DNA of 64,000 nucleotides from Winogradskyella marina (GTDB taxonomy: Bacteria > Bacteroidota > Bacteroidia > Flavobacteriales > Flavobacteriaceae): the NCBI RefSeq assembly GCF_015645385.1, contig NZ_JADOET010000001.1, forward strand, positions 682,001-746,000, given 5' to 3'. The notes below the pieces were generated by a model, which saw only the letters and a program-made list of their open reading frames with translations, was not told where the DNA came from and searched no databases. A program made the position numbers and the translations under genes. This document shows positions 54,808 to 61,919 of this stretch, in pieces. How positions within the stretch are numbered: position 1 is the stretch's first letter; the number at the start of each line of letters is the position of its first letter.

Positions 54808-55235
54808 TCGCTTACATAATATGTATTATTTCCGATAGCTTCAACTCTGTATGGCTTTAATGTACAGGGTTGAGGATTATCGTTTAAGGGTGTACCAGTT
54901 ATTAAACTATACTCATTACCATCTTCGCAACCACAAACGGCATTTAAACCGACAATGGTTAAAGAAGAACAAGACGAAGGCGTATGGCTAGGATCTGCAC
55001 CATCCCAAGCTAAAATAGAATCTGCATTGGTTCTAACTAAGATAATTCCTCTATTACCAAACCCTTCTACTCTAACCGCATTTACAGGAAATAAAAGTTG
55101 ATTATACTGAGGAAGATTAAGATTTACCGTTAGGTTAACACCAACATCTAGCAAGAAGTTACAGTTGTATTTTGGATCATTTTTACTACAACCAAAAATA
55201 ACCACACAACTAAGTATTAAAAATAATTTCTTCAC
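54804..55235 (-). CDS. Rieske-fold-like lipoprotein with degenerate cluster motif
   Basis: 143 residues: lipobox IFGC (Cys16) then KNDPKYNCNFLLD. The C-terminal half (TPSSCSSLTIVG, AVCGCEDGNEYSLITGTPLNDN, PCTLKPYRVEAIGN) follows the strand pattern of Rieske proteins, whose cluster needs two CxH-type boxes. Here the boxes read CSS and CGC, so the His ligands are missing and a normal [2Fe-2S] cluster is unlikely. It overlaps the convergent receptor gene by four bases. The Rieske resemblance is pattern-based and moderate in strength. Confidence 0.68.
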   Translation of the reverse strand: MKKLFLILSCVVIFGCSKNDPKYNCNFLLDVGVNLTVNLNLPQYNQLLFPVNAVRVEGFGNRGIILVRTNADSILAWDGADPSHTPSSCSSLTIVGLNAVCGCEDGNEYSLITGTPLNDNPQPCTLKPYRVEAIGNNTYYVSD

Positions 55236-55411
55236 AGCTCTATTTTTTTAATGTTTTGAAATTTAGTAGATTAAAACAAAAAAACGTTTTAACCCACGAG
55301 AATGCTCGCTTTGCTTAATCAATTTTTAAATTATTAACATTCTTAATGCATTTTAACTTCAAAATTTGAAGCGCAATTTACTATTAATTAAACAATACCG
55401 TAAATATTTTA

Positions 55412-55419
55412 TATATTTG
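55412..55419 (+). promoter_or_regulatory. -7 promoter box TATATTTG
   Basis: Exact TAnnTTTG match followed by GCATAG; about 180 bases upstream of the greA ATG, so it would drive a long leader or a separate short RNA. Confidence 0.62.
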
Positions 55420-55428
55420 CATAGTAAT

Positions 55429-55451
55429 CTCGTCAGCGCGAGGTTTTTTTT
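55429..55451 (+). terminator. Short hairpin with T run in the greA leader
   Basis: CTCG-TCAGCG-CGAG (extendable by one wobble pair) followed by G and eight T residues, about ten bases after the promoter. It could act as an early terminator or attenuator. Confidence 0.4.
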
Positions 55452-55511
55452 ATGCTAACATTATAATTACACTATAACAAACTTCTAAGAAGCACAAAAT
55501 ATCTACTGTTA

Positions 55512-55549
55512 TTTTTGAGCCTGTCTGATTTTCGGACGGGCTCAAAAAT
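55512..55549. repeat. Long palindrome TTTTTGAGCC...GGCTCAAAAA
   Basis: GAGCCTGTCTGA pairs with TCGGACGGGCTC (two wobbles or mismatches) around a TTT core, with T5 before and A5 after. Without a T run after the stem it is not a typical terminator; it may be another interspersed repeat family. Confidence 0.5.
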
Positions 55550-55598
55550 GATAAAGAATTTGCTTTTTAGAACGTGTTATATTTAAAACGATTAAATT

Positions 55599-56072
55599 AT
55601 GAGTAAAGTATCTTATTACACAGCTGAAGGTTTAAAAAAATTAAGAGACGAATTAAGCCAACTTAAAGATGTGGAACGTCCTAAAGCATCACAAGCAATT
55701 GCAGAAGCTAGAGACAAAGGTGATTTAAGTGAAAATGCAGAATATGATGCTGCAAAAGAAGCACAAGGTATGCTAGAAATGAAGATTTCTAAAATGGAAG
55801 AAATTTTATCTGGAGCACGCGTTATAGATGAGTCGCAATTAGATTTAACTAAAGCTTTAGCACTTTCTAAAGTTAAAATTAAAAACCAAGTGAATGGTAT
55901 GGAAATGACCTACACTTTGGTTGCGGAAAGTGAAGCCGATTTAGCTTCGGGAAAAATCTCTGTGAATTCGCCTATAGGTAAAGGTTTATTAGGCAAATCT
56001 GTTGGAGATGTTGCCGAAATACAAGTACCAAGTGGTATTATGAAATTTGATGTTTTAGAAATTTCGAGATAA
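55599..56072 (+). CDS. greA: Transcription elongation factor GreA
   Basis: 157 residues: an N-terminal antiparallel coiled coil (EGLKKLRDELSQL ... DKGDLSENAEYDAAKEAQ, with the acidic tip DLSEN that reaches the polymerase active site) and a C-terminal FKBP-like domain (SPIGKGLLGKSVGDVAEIQVPSG). It stimulates cleavage of backtracked RNA. The leader contains a promoter box and possible attenuator about 180 bases upstream, and a terminator follows. Confidence 0.96.
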   Translation: MSKVSYYTAEGLKKLRDELSQLKDVERPKASQAIAEARDKGDLSENAEYDAAKEAQGMLEMKISKMEEILSGARVIDESQLDLTKALALSKVKIKNQVNGMEMTYTLVAESEADLASGKISVNSPIGKGLLGKSVGDVAEIQVPSGIMKFDVLEISR

Positions 56073-56082
56073 GACCTTCTGT

Positions 56083-56122
56083 GACTTATGCTGAACACGT
56101 TTTAGCAAAGCTGTAATCTCAG
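56083..56122. repeat. Degenerate copy of the GTCATGCTGAAC repeat
   Basis: GACTTATGCTGAACACGTTTTAGCAAAGC resembles the repeat at 48675 with an insertion and changes; lies between greA and its terminator. Confidence 0.45.
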
Positions 56123-56134
56123 CAATTATTAATA

Positions 56135-56166
56135 AAAAGATTCCTCGTTAAAAGGAATCTTTTTAT
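56135..56166 (+). terminator. Rho-independent terminator of greA
   Basis: AAAAAGATTCC pairs with GGAATCTTTTT around TCGTTAAAA, with T residues after. Confidence 0.85.
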
Positions 56167-56316
56167 ATTTATATTTAAACTAGAATCAAGACCGCTGCGC
56201 TTTTAGAACAAAGAATAAAGACTTCATACCTAAAGTGACACCATTATGGTTAATAATTAGCACGAAACATTGGTTTTACTAATAGCTTAATTAAACACTA
56301 AATATAATCAAGAAAC

Positions 56317-56706
56317 ATGGCAACACTCTTCACAAAAATAATTTCTGGCGAATTACCATCCTATAAAGTCGCTGAAACTGAAGATTTCTTTGCGTTTTTA
56401 GACATTAACCCAAATTCTAAAGGCCATACACTTTGCATTCCTAAAAAAGAAGTGGATAAAATCTTTGACTTAGACGAAGCTACGTATATGGCATTGATGA
56501 AATTTTCGCGTCGTGTTGCATTGGCTTTAGAAAAAGCGGTACCATGCGAACGTATTGGTATGTCTGTCATTGGTCTAGAAGTACCTCATGTTCATGTGCA
56601 TTTAATTCCGTTGCACACTATGGACGATGCTCGTTTTACCAATAAGCAAACCGTAACACCCGAAGAGTTTAAAGCCTTAGCTAAAAAAATAGGATCGTTT
56701 TTATAA
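56317..56706 (+). CDS. HIT-family nucleotide-binding protein
   Basis: 129 residues with the histidine triad VPHVHVHLIP near 100 and FAFLDINPNSKGHTLCIPK in the first half. Members hydrolyse nucleoside phosphoramidates or dinucleoside polyphosphates (Hint branch). Monocistronic; its end overlaps the convergent zinc-ribbon gene by six bases. Confidence 0.93.
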   Translation: MATLFTKIISGELPSYKVAETEDFFAFLDINPNSKGHTLCIPKKEVDKIFDLDEATYMALMKFSRRVALALEKAVPCERIGMSVIGLEVPHVHVHLIPLHTMDDARFTNKQTVTPEEFKALAKKIGSFL

Positions 56707-57051
56707 GATTCCTAACGCAAATAATACGATTACTAGTAAAACAACAACACTAGAAATAAGCAAAGCCCAAGCCATTGGTTTTAGTTTGGTAGACTTCTGT
56801 TTCATTTTAAGTCCTCTGTTGTGATAATCTACGACACGTTCAATATCATCTGTCCAACGAATTGGAAATATTTGAACTTCACAATTTAAACATCGTAATT
56901 GACAATTGGTTTCGTCCGTTATAGCTTTGTAAAGCTTAGTTTCAATTAGTTTTTGTTTAAAGGTAATTTCTAAACTATCATTAGAATAACATTCAGGACA
57001 GTTATTACCTATCCTAGCTTCCTTTAATGTGAAAAATCGCGACGAATCCAT
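56701..57051 (-). CDS. Zinc-ribbon membrane-anchored protein, function unknown
   Basis: 116 residues from the ATG at 57051 (a TTG two codons upstream is an alternative). Two CxxC pairs, CPEC (about 18-21) and CLNC (about 54-57), form a zinc ribbon; a single helix at the C-terminus (WALLISSVVVLLVIVLFALG) anchors it with the ribbon in the cytoplasm. No family is recognised. It lies downstream of the orphan histidine kinase in the same direction, 160 bases apart, across a repeat. Confidence 0.72.
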   Translation of the reverse strand: MDSSRFFTLKEARIGNNCPECYSNDSLEITFKQKLIETKLYKAITDETNCQLRCLNCEVQIFPIRWTDDIERVVDYHNRGLKMKQKSTKLKPMAWALLISSVVVLLVIVLFALGIL

Positions 57052-57186
57052 GCTCAAATTTAAACTAAAAATTTGATTTTATTATTTAAGGTCTAGTTTT
57101 TAGACATTGGTCATACATAAGAACCACTGTTATTGATGAATTTCTTAGATGGTCTCTTTTAAAAAACACCTTATATAAACCTATTG

Positions 57187-57213
57187 AGATTCTTCGCTCC
57201 GCTTAGAATGACA
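57187..57213. repeat. Degenerate interspersed repeat
   Basis: GAGATTCTTCGCTCCGCTTAGAATGACAT: TTCT...AGAA inverted repeat with an ATGACA end, lying just beyond the histidine kinase stop. Resembles elements widely seen between genes of this group. Confidence 0.55.
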
Positions 57214-57214
57214 T

Positions 57215-58366
57215 TTAAACCTGTATCAATAAAATTTGTATTGTAGTACCATTATTAATTTCAGAAGACAAGACTTTAATTTTTCCTTTATGGTAGTCTT
57301 CCACAATTCGTTTTGCTAAAGACAGTCCAAGTCCCCAACCACGTTTTTTGGTCGTATAACCAGGTTCAAAAATTTTAGTAAACAACGACTTCGGAATTCC
57401 TTTTCCGGTATCTGATATATTAATGAATACTTTACTTTCTATCTGTGTTAATTCTAGTTTTAAATCGCCTTTACCTTTCATGGCATCGATGGCATTTTTC
57501 ACTAAATTTTCAATGGTCCAACTAAAAAGTTGTTCGTTTAATTTAACCGGAATTGCTCTTTCGGGAAGTACAATTTCAAAATTAATTAACTTAGATGATC
57601 TCGATTTTAAATAGTCATAAGACGACTTCGTAACATCAACAATATCCATTGTTTTTAAGGTTGGAGCAGATCCTATTTTACTAAAACGCTCTGTTATGGT
57701 TTGAAGCCTATCAATGTCTTTTTCAATTTCTACAATGTAATCTGGATTTACATTTTCAGTTTTTAAAATTTCGGTCCAACCTACAAGCGACGATAAAGGA
57801 GTCCCAATTTGATGCGCTGTTTCCTTTGCCATACCTGTCCAGAGTTTATTTTGTTCTGCAATTTTTGAACTTCGGTAAAAGAAATAAACAACAGCTGCAA
57901 AGAGCAATATAATGAGCAATAAAGCTAAAGGATAATATTTTAATTTATTTAATAAAGGTGAGTTGCCATAATATACAGTAGAAAAAATTTCATCCTTGTA
58001 TCTTATTTGAATTGGTTCATTTTCACTTTTAAATTTTTCAATTAATTGAATAAGGTAAAGTGAATCCTGCGCTTTTTCTTCATCAATATTATTATATCCC
58101 AAACTCCCATCCTTTGAAACATTAATCATTGGTGTTGTTGTATTGCTTGATAAAATAGATAATGGCAATTCTCCAATATCTGTATTTAAATCTAACGTCT
58201 TGCTCAACTCTTTTTGAGCTAAGGACCAAGTTTTCATTTTAGAACGCTCTTCGGCTTTAAAATTTTGAAAAAACGTATAGGTATTCCAAAGAATAAGGGA
58301 AATAATAATAAAAGAGGATGCTATAATAATCCAACGGATTACATTTCGGTTGTAGCTAAAAGTCAT
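57215..58366 (-). CDS. Orphan membrane sensor histidine kinase
   Basis: 383 residues. Helices at about 11-28 and 145-163 enclose a periplasmic sensor domain of roughly 115 residues. The H box reads AKETAHQIGTPLSSL with the phospho-accepting His at about 185; the ATPase domain has an N box (ENLVKNAIDAM), SDTGKGIPKSLF and GWGLGLSLAKRIVE. HQIGTPL in place of HELRTPL is a variant I recall in Bacteroidota kinases. No response regulator is adjacent. It lies divergent from the flavin reductase. Confidence 0.9.
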   Translation of the reverse strand: MTFSYNRNVIRWIIIASSFIIISLILWNTYTFFQNFKAEERSKMKTWSLAQKELSKTLDLNTDIGELPLSILSSNTTTPMINVSKDGSLGYNNIDEEKAQDSLYLIQLIEKFKSENEPIQIRYKDEIFSTVYYGNSPLLNKLKYYPLALLLIILLFAAVVYFFYRSSKIAEQNKLWTGMAKETAHQIGTPLSSLVGWTEILKTENVNPDYIVEIEKDIDRLQTITERFSKIGSAPTLKTMDIVDVTKSSYDYLKSRSSKLINFEIVLPERAIPVKLNEQLFSWTIENLVKNAIDAMKGKGDLKLELTQIESKVFINISDTGKGIPKSLFTKIFEPGYTTKKRGWGLGLSLAKRIVEDYHKGKIKVLSSEINNGTTIQILLIQV

Positions 58367-58462
58367 TAGTTGGGTTTAAATCATTTTAAATATAATGTAA
58401 AATTGTTAATATTATTGTTCTTAGTTATCTCCAAAATACTTTTGTCTCCAATTCAATATAAT

Positions 58463-58470
58463 TATATTTG
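58463..58470 (+). promoter_or_regulatory. -7 promoter box TATATTTG (flavin reductase)
   Basis: Exact TAnnTTTG match 19 bases before the ATG of the flavin reductase gene. Confidence 0.62.
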
Positions 58471-58489
58471 TTGAAAATCAGCAAACTAC

Positions 58490-59359
58490 ATGGCTTCATT
58501 TGACCCTAAAGATCTTACAACTGGCACTTTACATGGCTATTTACTAAGTGCTGTTGCACCAAGACCAATTGCATTTGCTAGTACAGTTGATGCCAACGGA
58601 AATCCAAATTTATCGCCATTTAGCTTTTTTAACGTGTTTAGCGCTAATCCCCCGATTTTGGTTTTTTCACCTGCAAGGCGTGTTAGAGATAATACCACAA
58701 AACATACATTGCATAATGTAGAAGCCACTAAAGAAGTAGTAATTAATGTGGTAAATTATGATATTGTACATCAAACATCCTTAGCAAGTACAGAATACCC
58801 TGAAGGCACCAATGAGTTTGAAAAATCTGGATTATCCATGTTAGCGTCAGATAAGGTAAAGCCTTTTAGAGTAGCAGAATCACCTATACAATTAGAATGT
58901 AAGGTAAACGATATTATTCAATTGGGAACTGAAGGAGGCGCCGGAAATTTAGTGATTTGTGAAGTGGTAAAACTTCATATTTCAGAAGAAGTTCTAAACG
59001 ACGATCAAACCATAAATCAAAACGCTTTAGATTTGGTCGCAAGAGCTGGAGGCAGTTATTACAGTAGAGCAAACAAAGGTTTTTTTGAAATTCCTAAACC
59101 GTTAAAGAATATGGGAATTGGTGTAGACAATATGCCAGAACATGTAAAAAACAGCATGATCTTAACAGGAAACAATCTTGGAATGCTTGCTAACGTAGAA
59201 GCTTTGCCAAATAAAGATGACGTGAGTAAATTTGTTGAAGATATTAGTGAGCGCTATCCAGACATTAAAATAGCTTCTCACAGAGAAAAACACAAGTTAG
59301 CTCAAAATTATTTGAGCTATGGAGACGTAGAAAGTGCTTGGAAGTTATTACTTTCGTAG
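58490..59359 (+). CDS. Flavin reductase-like (FMN-binding split barrel) protein
   Basis: 289 residues. The N-terminal 190 residues match the FMN-binding split-barrel flavin reductases (APRPIAFASTVDANGNPNLSPFSFFN, NPPILVFSPARR, VVNYDIVHQTSLAS); the C-terminal 100 residues are helical and continue in the same family members. Such proteins reduce FMN with NAD(P)H or use flavin as cofactor. It is followed 44 bases later by the DUF3127 gene, and probably shares a transcript with it. Confidence 0.9.
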   Translation: MASFDPKDLTTGTLHGYLLSAVAPRPIAFASTVDANGNPNLSPFSFFNVFSANPPILVFSPARRVRDNTTKHTLHNVEATKEVVINVVNYDIVHQTSLASTEYPEGTNEFEKSGLSMLASDKVKPFRVAESPIQLECKVNDIIQLGTEGGAGNLVICEVVKLHISEEVLNDDQTINQNALDLVARAGGSYYSRANKGFFEIPKPLKNMGIGVDNMPEHVKNSMILTGNNLGMLANVEALPNKDDVSKFVEDISERYPDIKIASHREKHKLAQNYLSYGDVESAWKLLLS

Positions 59360-59403
59360 CCTCAAAAAAATTAAGAATAAAATAAATTATAGATTAAGCA
59401 AAA

Positions 59404-59781
59404 ATGGAAGTACAAGGACGAATTAAAATGGTAGGAGAGACTCAAACTTTTGGTAGTAACGGGTTTAGAAAAAGAGAAGTTGTAGTAACTACAGAAGAGC
59501 AATATCCACAACATATTATGGTGGAATTTGTTCAAGATAAAACAGAGTTATTAAACAACTATAAAGAAGGTCAGCAGGTAAAAATTAACATAAACCTTAG
59601 AGGAAGAGAATGGGTAAACCCACAAGGTGAAACGAAATACTTTAACTCTATACAAGGTTGGAGAATTGAAGCTTTACAAGCGCAAGCGCCAAGTGAAGGT
59701 ATGCCTCCTGTACCACCAACAGAAGCTTTTGAACCAGTAAGTGATTTAAAAGATGATGATAACGATGATTTACCTTTCTAA
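59404..59781 (+). CDS. DUF3127 protein with SSB-like acidic C-terminal tip
   Basis: 125 residues. The first 95 form a compact beta-rich domain (EVQGRIKMVGETQTFG ... KREVVVTTEEQYPQHIMVEF ... NINLRGREWVNPQGETKYFNSIQGWRIE) of DUF3127, resembling an OB-fold. After a proline/serine linker the protein ends DDDNDDLPF, very like the DDDIPF tip of single-stranded DNA-binding protein that recruits partner enzymes. This suggests a ssDNA-related role; it is inference from motif similarity. Closed by a strong terminator. Confidence 0.82.
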   Translation: MEVQGRIKMVGETQTFGSNGFRKREVVVTTEEQYPQHIMVEFVQDKTELLNNYKEGQQVKININLRGREWVNPQGETKYFNSIQGWRIEALQAQAPSEGMPPVPPTEAFEPVSDLKDDDNDDLPF

Positions 59782-59805
59782 CCAGAAAGATTAAACACAT
59801 ATAGT

Positions 59806-59845
59806 AAAAAGATCTGTTTTTTAAATTTTAAAAACAGGTCTTTTT
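59806..59845 (+). terminator. Rho-independent terminator
   Basis: AAAAAGATCTGTTTTT pairs with AAAAACAGGTCTTTTT (one wobble); ends the flavin reductase-DUF3127 unit. Confidence 0.87.
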
Positions 59846-59981
59846 CTTTTTTAGTTATTTAGTTATTTAGTTAAAATTGAAATATGGTTTTAGCTTTTGC
59901 CTTGATAATTAATTTTTTATCAACTTATTAAAAAATTCAACCATAAACTACAGCACTTAAATTTGAATTCTATTTAAAACG

Positions 59982-60620
59982 ATGCACTTTTTAACTCAAA
60001 AAATTGAATTCCCAGAGGTATCTGAAGCTTCTGCTGATGGACTTCTAGCTATTGGAGGAGATTTGTCACCAGAGCGTTTACTTTACGCCTATTCAAAAGG
60101 TATATTTCCGTGGTTTCAAGATGATGAACCAATACTTTGGTGGTCGCCAGATCCACGATTTGTTTTGTTCCCTGAAGATTTAAAGGTGTCTAAAAGCATG
60201 AAACAGGTTTTAAAAAAATCAACGTTTCAGGTTACCACAAACAAAGCTTTTAAGGCTGTTGTAGAAAACTGTGCAAATGTAAAACGCAATGATCAGTATG
60301 GCACATGGATTACAGATGATATGATTAACGCTTACCTAAAGTTACATGAACTCGGTTATGCCAAATCTATTGAAGTCTGGCAAAACGATGAACTTGTCGG
60401 TGGATTATATGGTATTGAAGTTAATGATACTGTTTTCTGTGGCGAAAGTATGTTTGCTAAAGTGAGTAATGCCAGTAAAGCGGGTTTTATAACATATATT
60501 CAAAATTCTAATTACAAATTAATTGATTGTCAATTACACACCAAACACCTCGAAAGTTTAGGAGCAAAACATATCTCACGCATTGAGTTTCTAGATTTTA
60601 TTAAACCTCATGGTATCTAA
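59982..60620 (+). CDS. aat: Leucyl/phenylalanyl-tRNA--protein transferase
   Basis: 212 residues; adds Leu or Phe to N-terminal Arg or Lys of proteins, marking them for Clp degradation (N-degron pathway). Motifs: GLLAIGGDLSPERLLYAYSKGIFPWF, WWSPDPRFVLFPEDLKVSKSM, YAKSIEVW, VGGLYGIEV and FCGESMF followed by KAGFITY. It overlaps the convergent tag gene by 20 bases. Confidence 0.95.
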   Translation: MHFLTQKIEFPEVSEASADGLLAIGGDLSPERLLYAYSKGIFPWFQDDEPILWWSPDPRFVLFPEDLKVSKSMKQVLKKSTFQVTTNKAFKAVVENCANVKRNDQYGTWITDDMINAYLKLHELGYAKSIEVWQNDELVGGLYGIEVNDTVFCGESMFAKVSNASKAGFITYIQNSNYKLIDCQLHTKHLESLGAKHISRIEFLDFIKPHGI

Positions 60621-61164
60621 AACACGAGACCTCATGGTCATTCACCATACCTGTGGCTTGCATATGTGCGTATATCACAGTGGAACCTACAAATTTAAAA
60701 CCACGCTTTTTTAAATCCTTACTTATGGCATCACTTAACGGTGTATTTCCTGGAGCTTCTTTATAGTTTTTAATTGTATTCTTTATGGGTTTCCCATCTA
60801 CAAAATCCCATATATATTTTGAAAACGACCCAAACTCTTCCTGAATCTTTACAAAAGCTTCGGCATTAGTTATCGTTGCTTTTACTTTCAACTTATTCCT
60901 TATGATACCTGCATCTTGTAATAAGTCTTCAACTTTTGAAGCGTCATACTTTACAATTGTATTATAATCGAAATTATCAAAAGCCTTTCTAAAATTCTCT
61001 CGCTTTTTTAGAACCGTAATCCAGCTTAAACCAGCCTGAAAGGTTTCTAAAATTAAAAACTCAAATAAGGTCGCATCATCATATACCGGAACTCCCCATT
61101 CTTCATCGTGATAGGCTTCATATAACGGATCACCAACACACCAACCACATCTCTGTTTTTTCAT
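60601..61164 (-). CDS. tag: DNA-3-methyladenine glycosylase I
   Basis: 187 residues, excising 3-methyladenine. RCGWCVGDPLYEAYHDEEWGVP starts with the zinc-binding Cys, and ETFQAGLSWITVLKKRENFRKAF, DAGIIRNKLKVKA and GFKFVGSTVIYAHMQATGMVNDHEVSC complete the HhH-like domain; the C-terminal His/Cys pair binds zinc. Divergent from the thioredoxin-fold gene. Confidence 0.95.
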   Translation of the reverse strand: MKKQRCGWCVGDPLYEAYHDEEWGVPVYDDATLFEFLILETFQAGLSWITVLKKRENFRKAFDNFDYNTIVKYDASKVEDLLQDAGIIRNKLKVKATITNAEAFVKIQEEFGSFSKYIWDFVDGKPIKNTIKNYKEAPGNTPLSDAISKDLKKRGFKFVGSTVIYAHMQATGMVNDHEVSCFRYHEV

Positions 61165-61231
61165 ACTGTAAGGAAATTAAATTAGTGCTACTAATGTAAC
61201 AACAGTTGCACAATAAACAGCAACAGATTCT

Positions 61232-61239
61232 TATTTTTG
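61232..61239 (+). promoter_or_regulatory. -7 promoter box TATTTTTG (thioredoxin-fold gene)
   Basis: Exact TAnnTTTG match 4 bases before the ATG at 61244, implying a leaderless or nearly leaderless transcript if used. Confidence 0.4.
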
Positions 61240-61243
61240 TTAT

Positions 61244-61858
61244 ATGAATACAGAGACACTTACTTTAAACGATATTATTTCAGAAAGTCTAAAAAATAGT
61301 ATGACTTATGCTGAATATAGAGCCTTAGTTACAACTTTAGTAGAAGAGCAATCTGCAACCGGAAACGATAAATCGGAAGCTATTGTTGCATATACCCAAC
61401 TAAACGATAGACGTATGAGACGTTGGGATAAAACTGCAAAAGTTGCTGACGCTACAAAATCTACAATTGAGAATTTTGATAAAAAAGTAACATGGTTGGT
61501 TATTTCTGAAAGTTGGTGTGGTGATGCTGCACATGTAATGCCGATACTTAATAAAGTGGCAGAACTCAATGATGCTATAGATTATAAAATTGTACTCAGA
61601 GATGACAACGAAGCGCTTATGGATCAGTTTTTAACTAATGGAGGGAAATCTATACCTAAGTTAATTATGTTAGATTCTGAAACCAATACTGTTTTAAACA
61701 CCTATGGACCACGACCTACAGTTGCAACAAACATGGTGCAAGCTTATAAGGCTGAGCATGGTATGTTAACACCAGAATTTAAAGAAGATTTACAGCGTTG
61801 GTATAATAAAGATAAAGGCCAATCTACTATTGAAGACTTGGTTAACTTATTAAAATAA
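61244..61858 (+). CDS. Thioredoxin-fold protein with single active-site Cys
   Basis: 204 residues. A helical N-terminal segment precedes a thioredoxin-like domain (WLVISESWCGDAAHVMPILNKV near 85-105; SIPKLIMLDSETNTVL with the cis-Pro near 135). The redox motif reads WCGDA, so the second cysteine is missing; it resembles the TlpA-unrelated thioredoxin_9 family of Bacteroidota. No signal peptide, so cytoplasmic. Function unknown, perhaps a monothiol exchange or binding role. Confidence 0.85.
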   Translation: MNTETLTLNDIISESLKNSMTYAEYRALVTTLVEEQSATGNDKSEAIVAYTQLNDRRMRRWDKTAKVADATKSTIENFDKKVTWLVISESWCGDAAHVMPILNKVAELNDAIDYKIVLRDDNEALMDQFLTNGGKSIPKLIMLDSETNTVLNTYGPRPTVATNMVQAYKAEHGMLTPEFKEDLQRWYNKDKGQSTIEDLVNLLK

Positions 61859-61919
61859 CAACTAAAATCAAGTAGCTAACATAAGCGCTAGGTAAAGTTA
61901 AAAAAGGTCGCAAATTCAA

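Larger units (their letters stand above)
55236..55598. other. 363-base gap before greA with promoter, small hairpin and a long palindrome
   Basis: From 55412 there is a TATATTTG promoter box, then a short hairpin with a run of eight T residues, then a separate long palindrome at 55512-55549. The first 170 bases are AT-rich without features. No ORF is supported. Confidence 0.55.

Noticed and set aside
55412..55549. Named flavobacterial ncRNA family in the greA leader
   Set aside because: I cannot recall a consensus well enough to assign one; reported only as a leader with hairpins.
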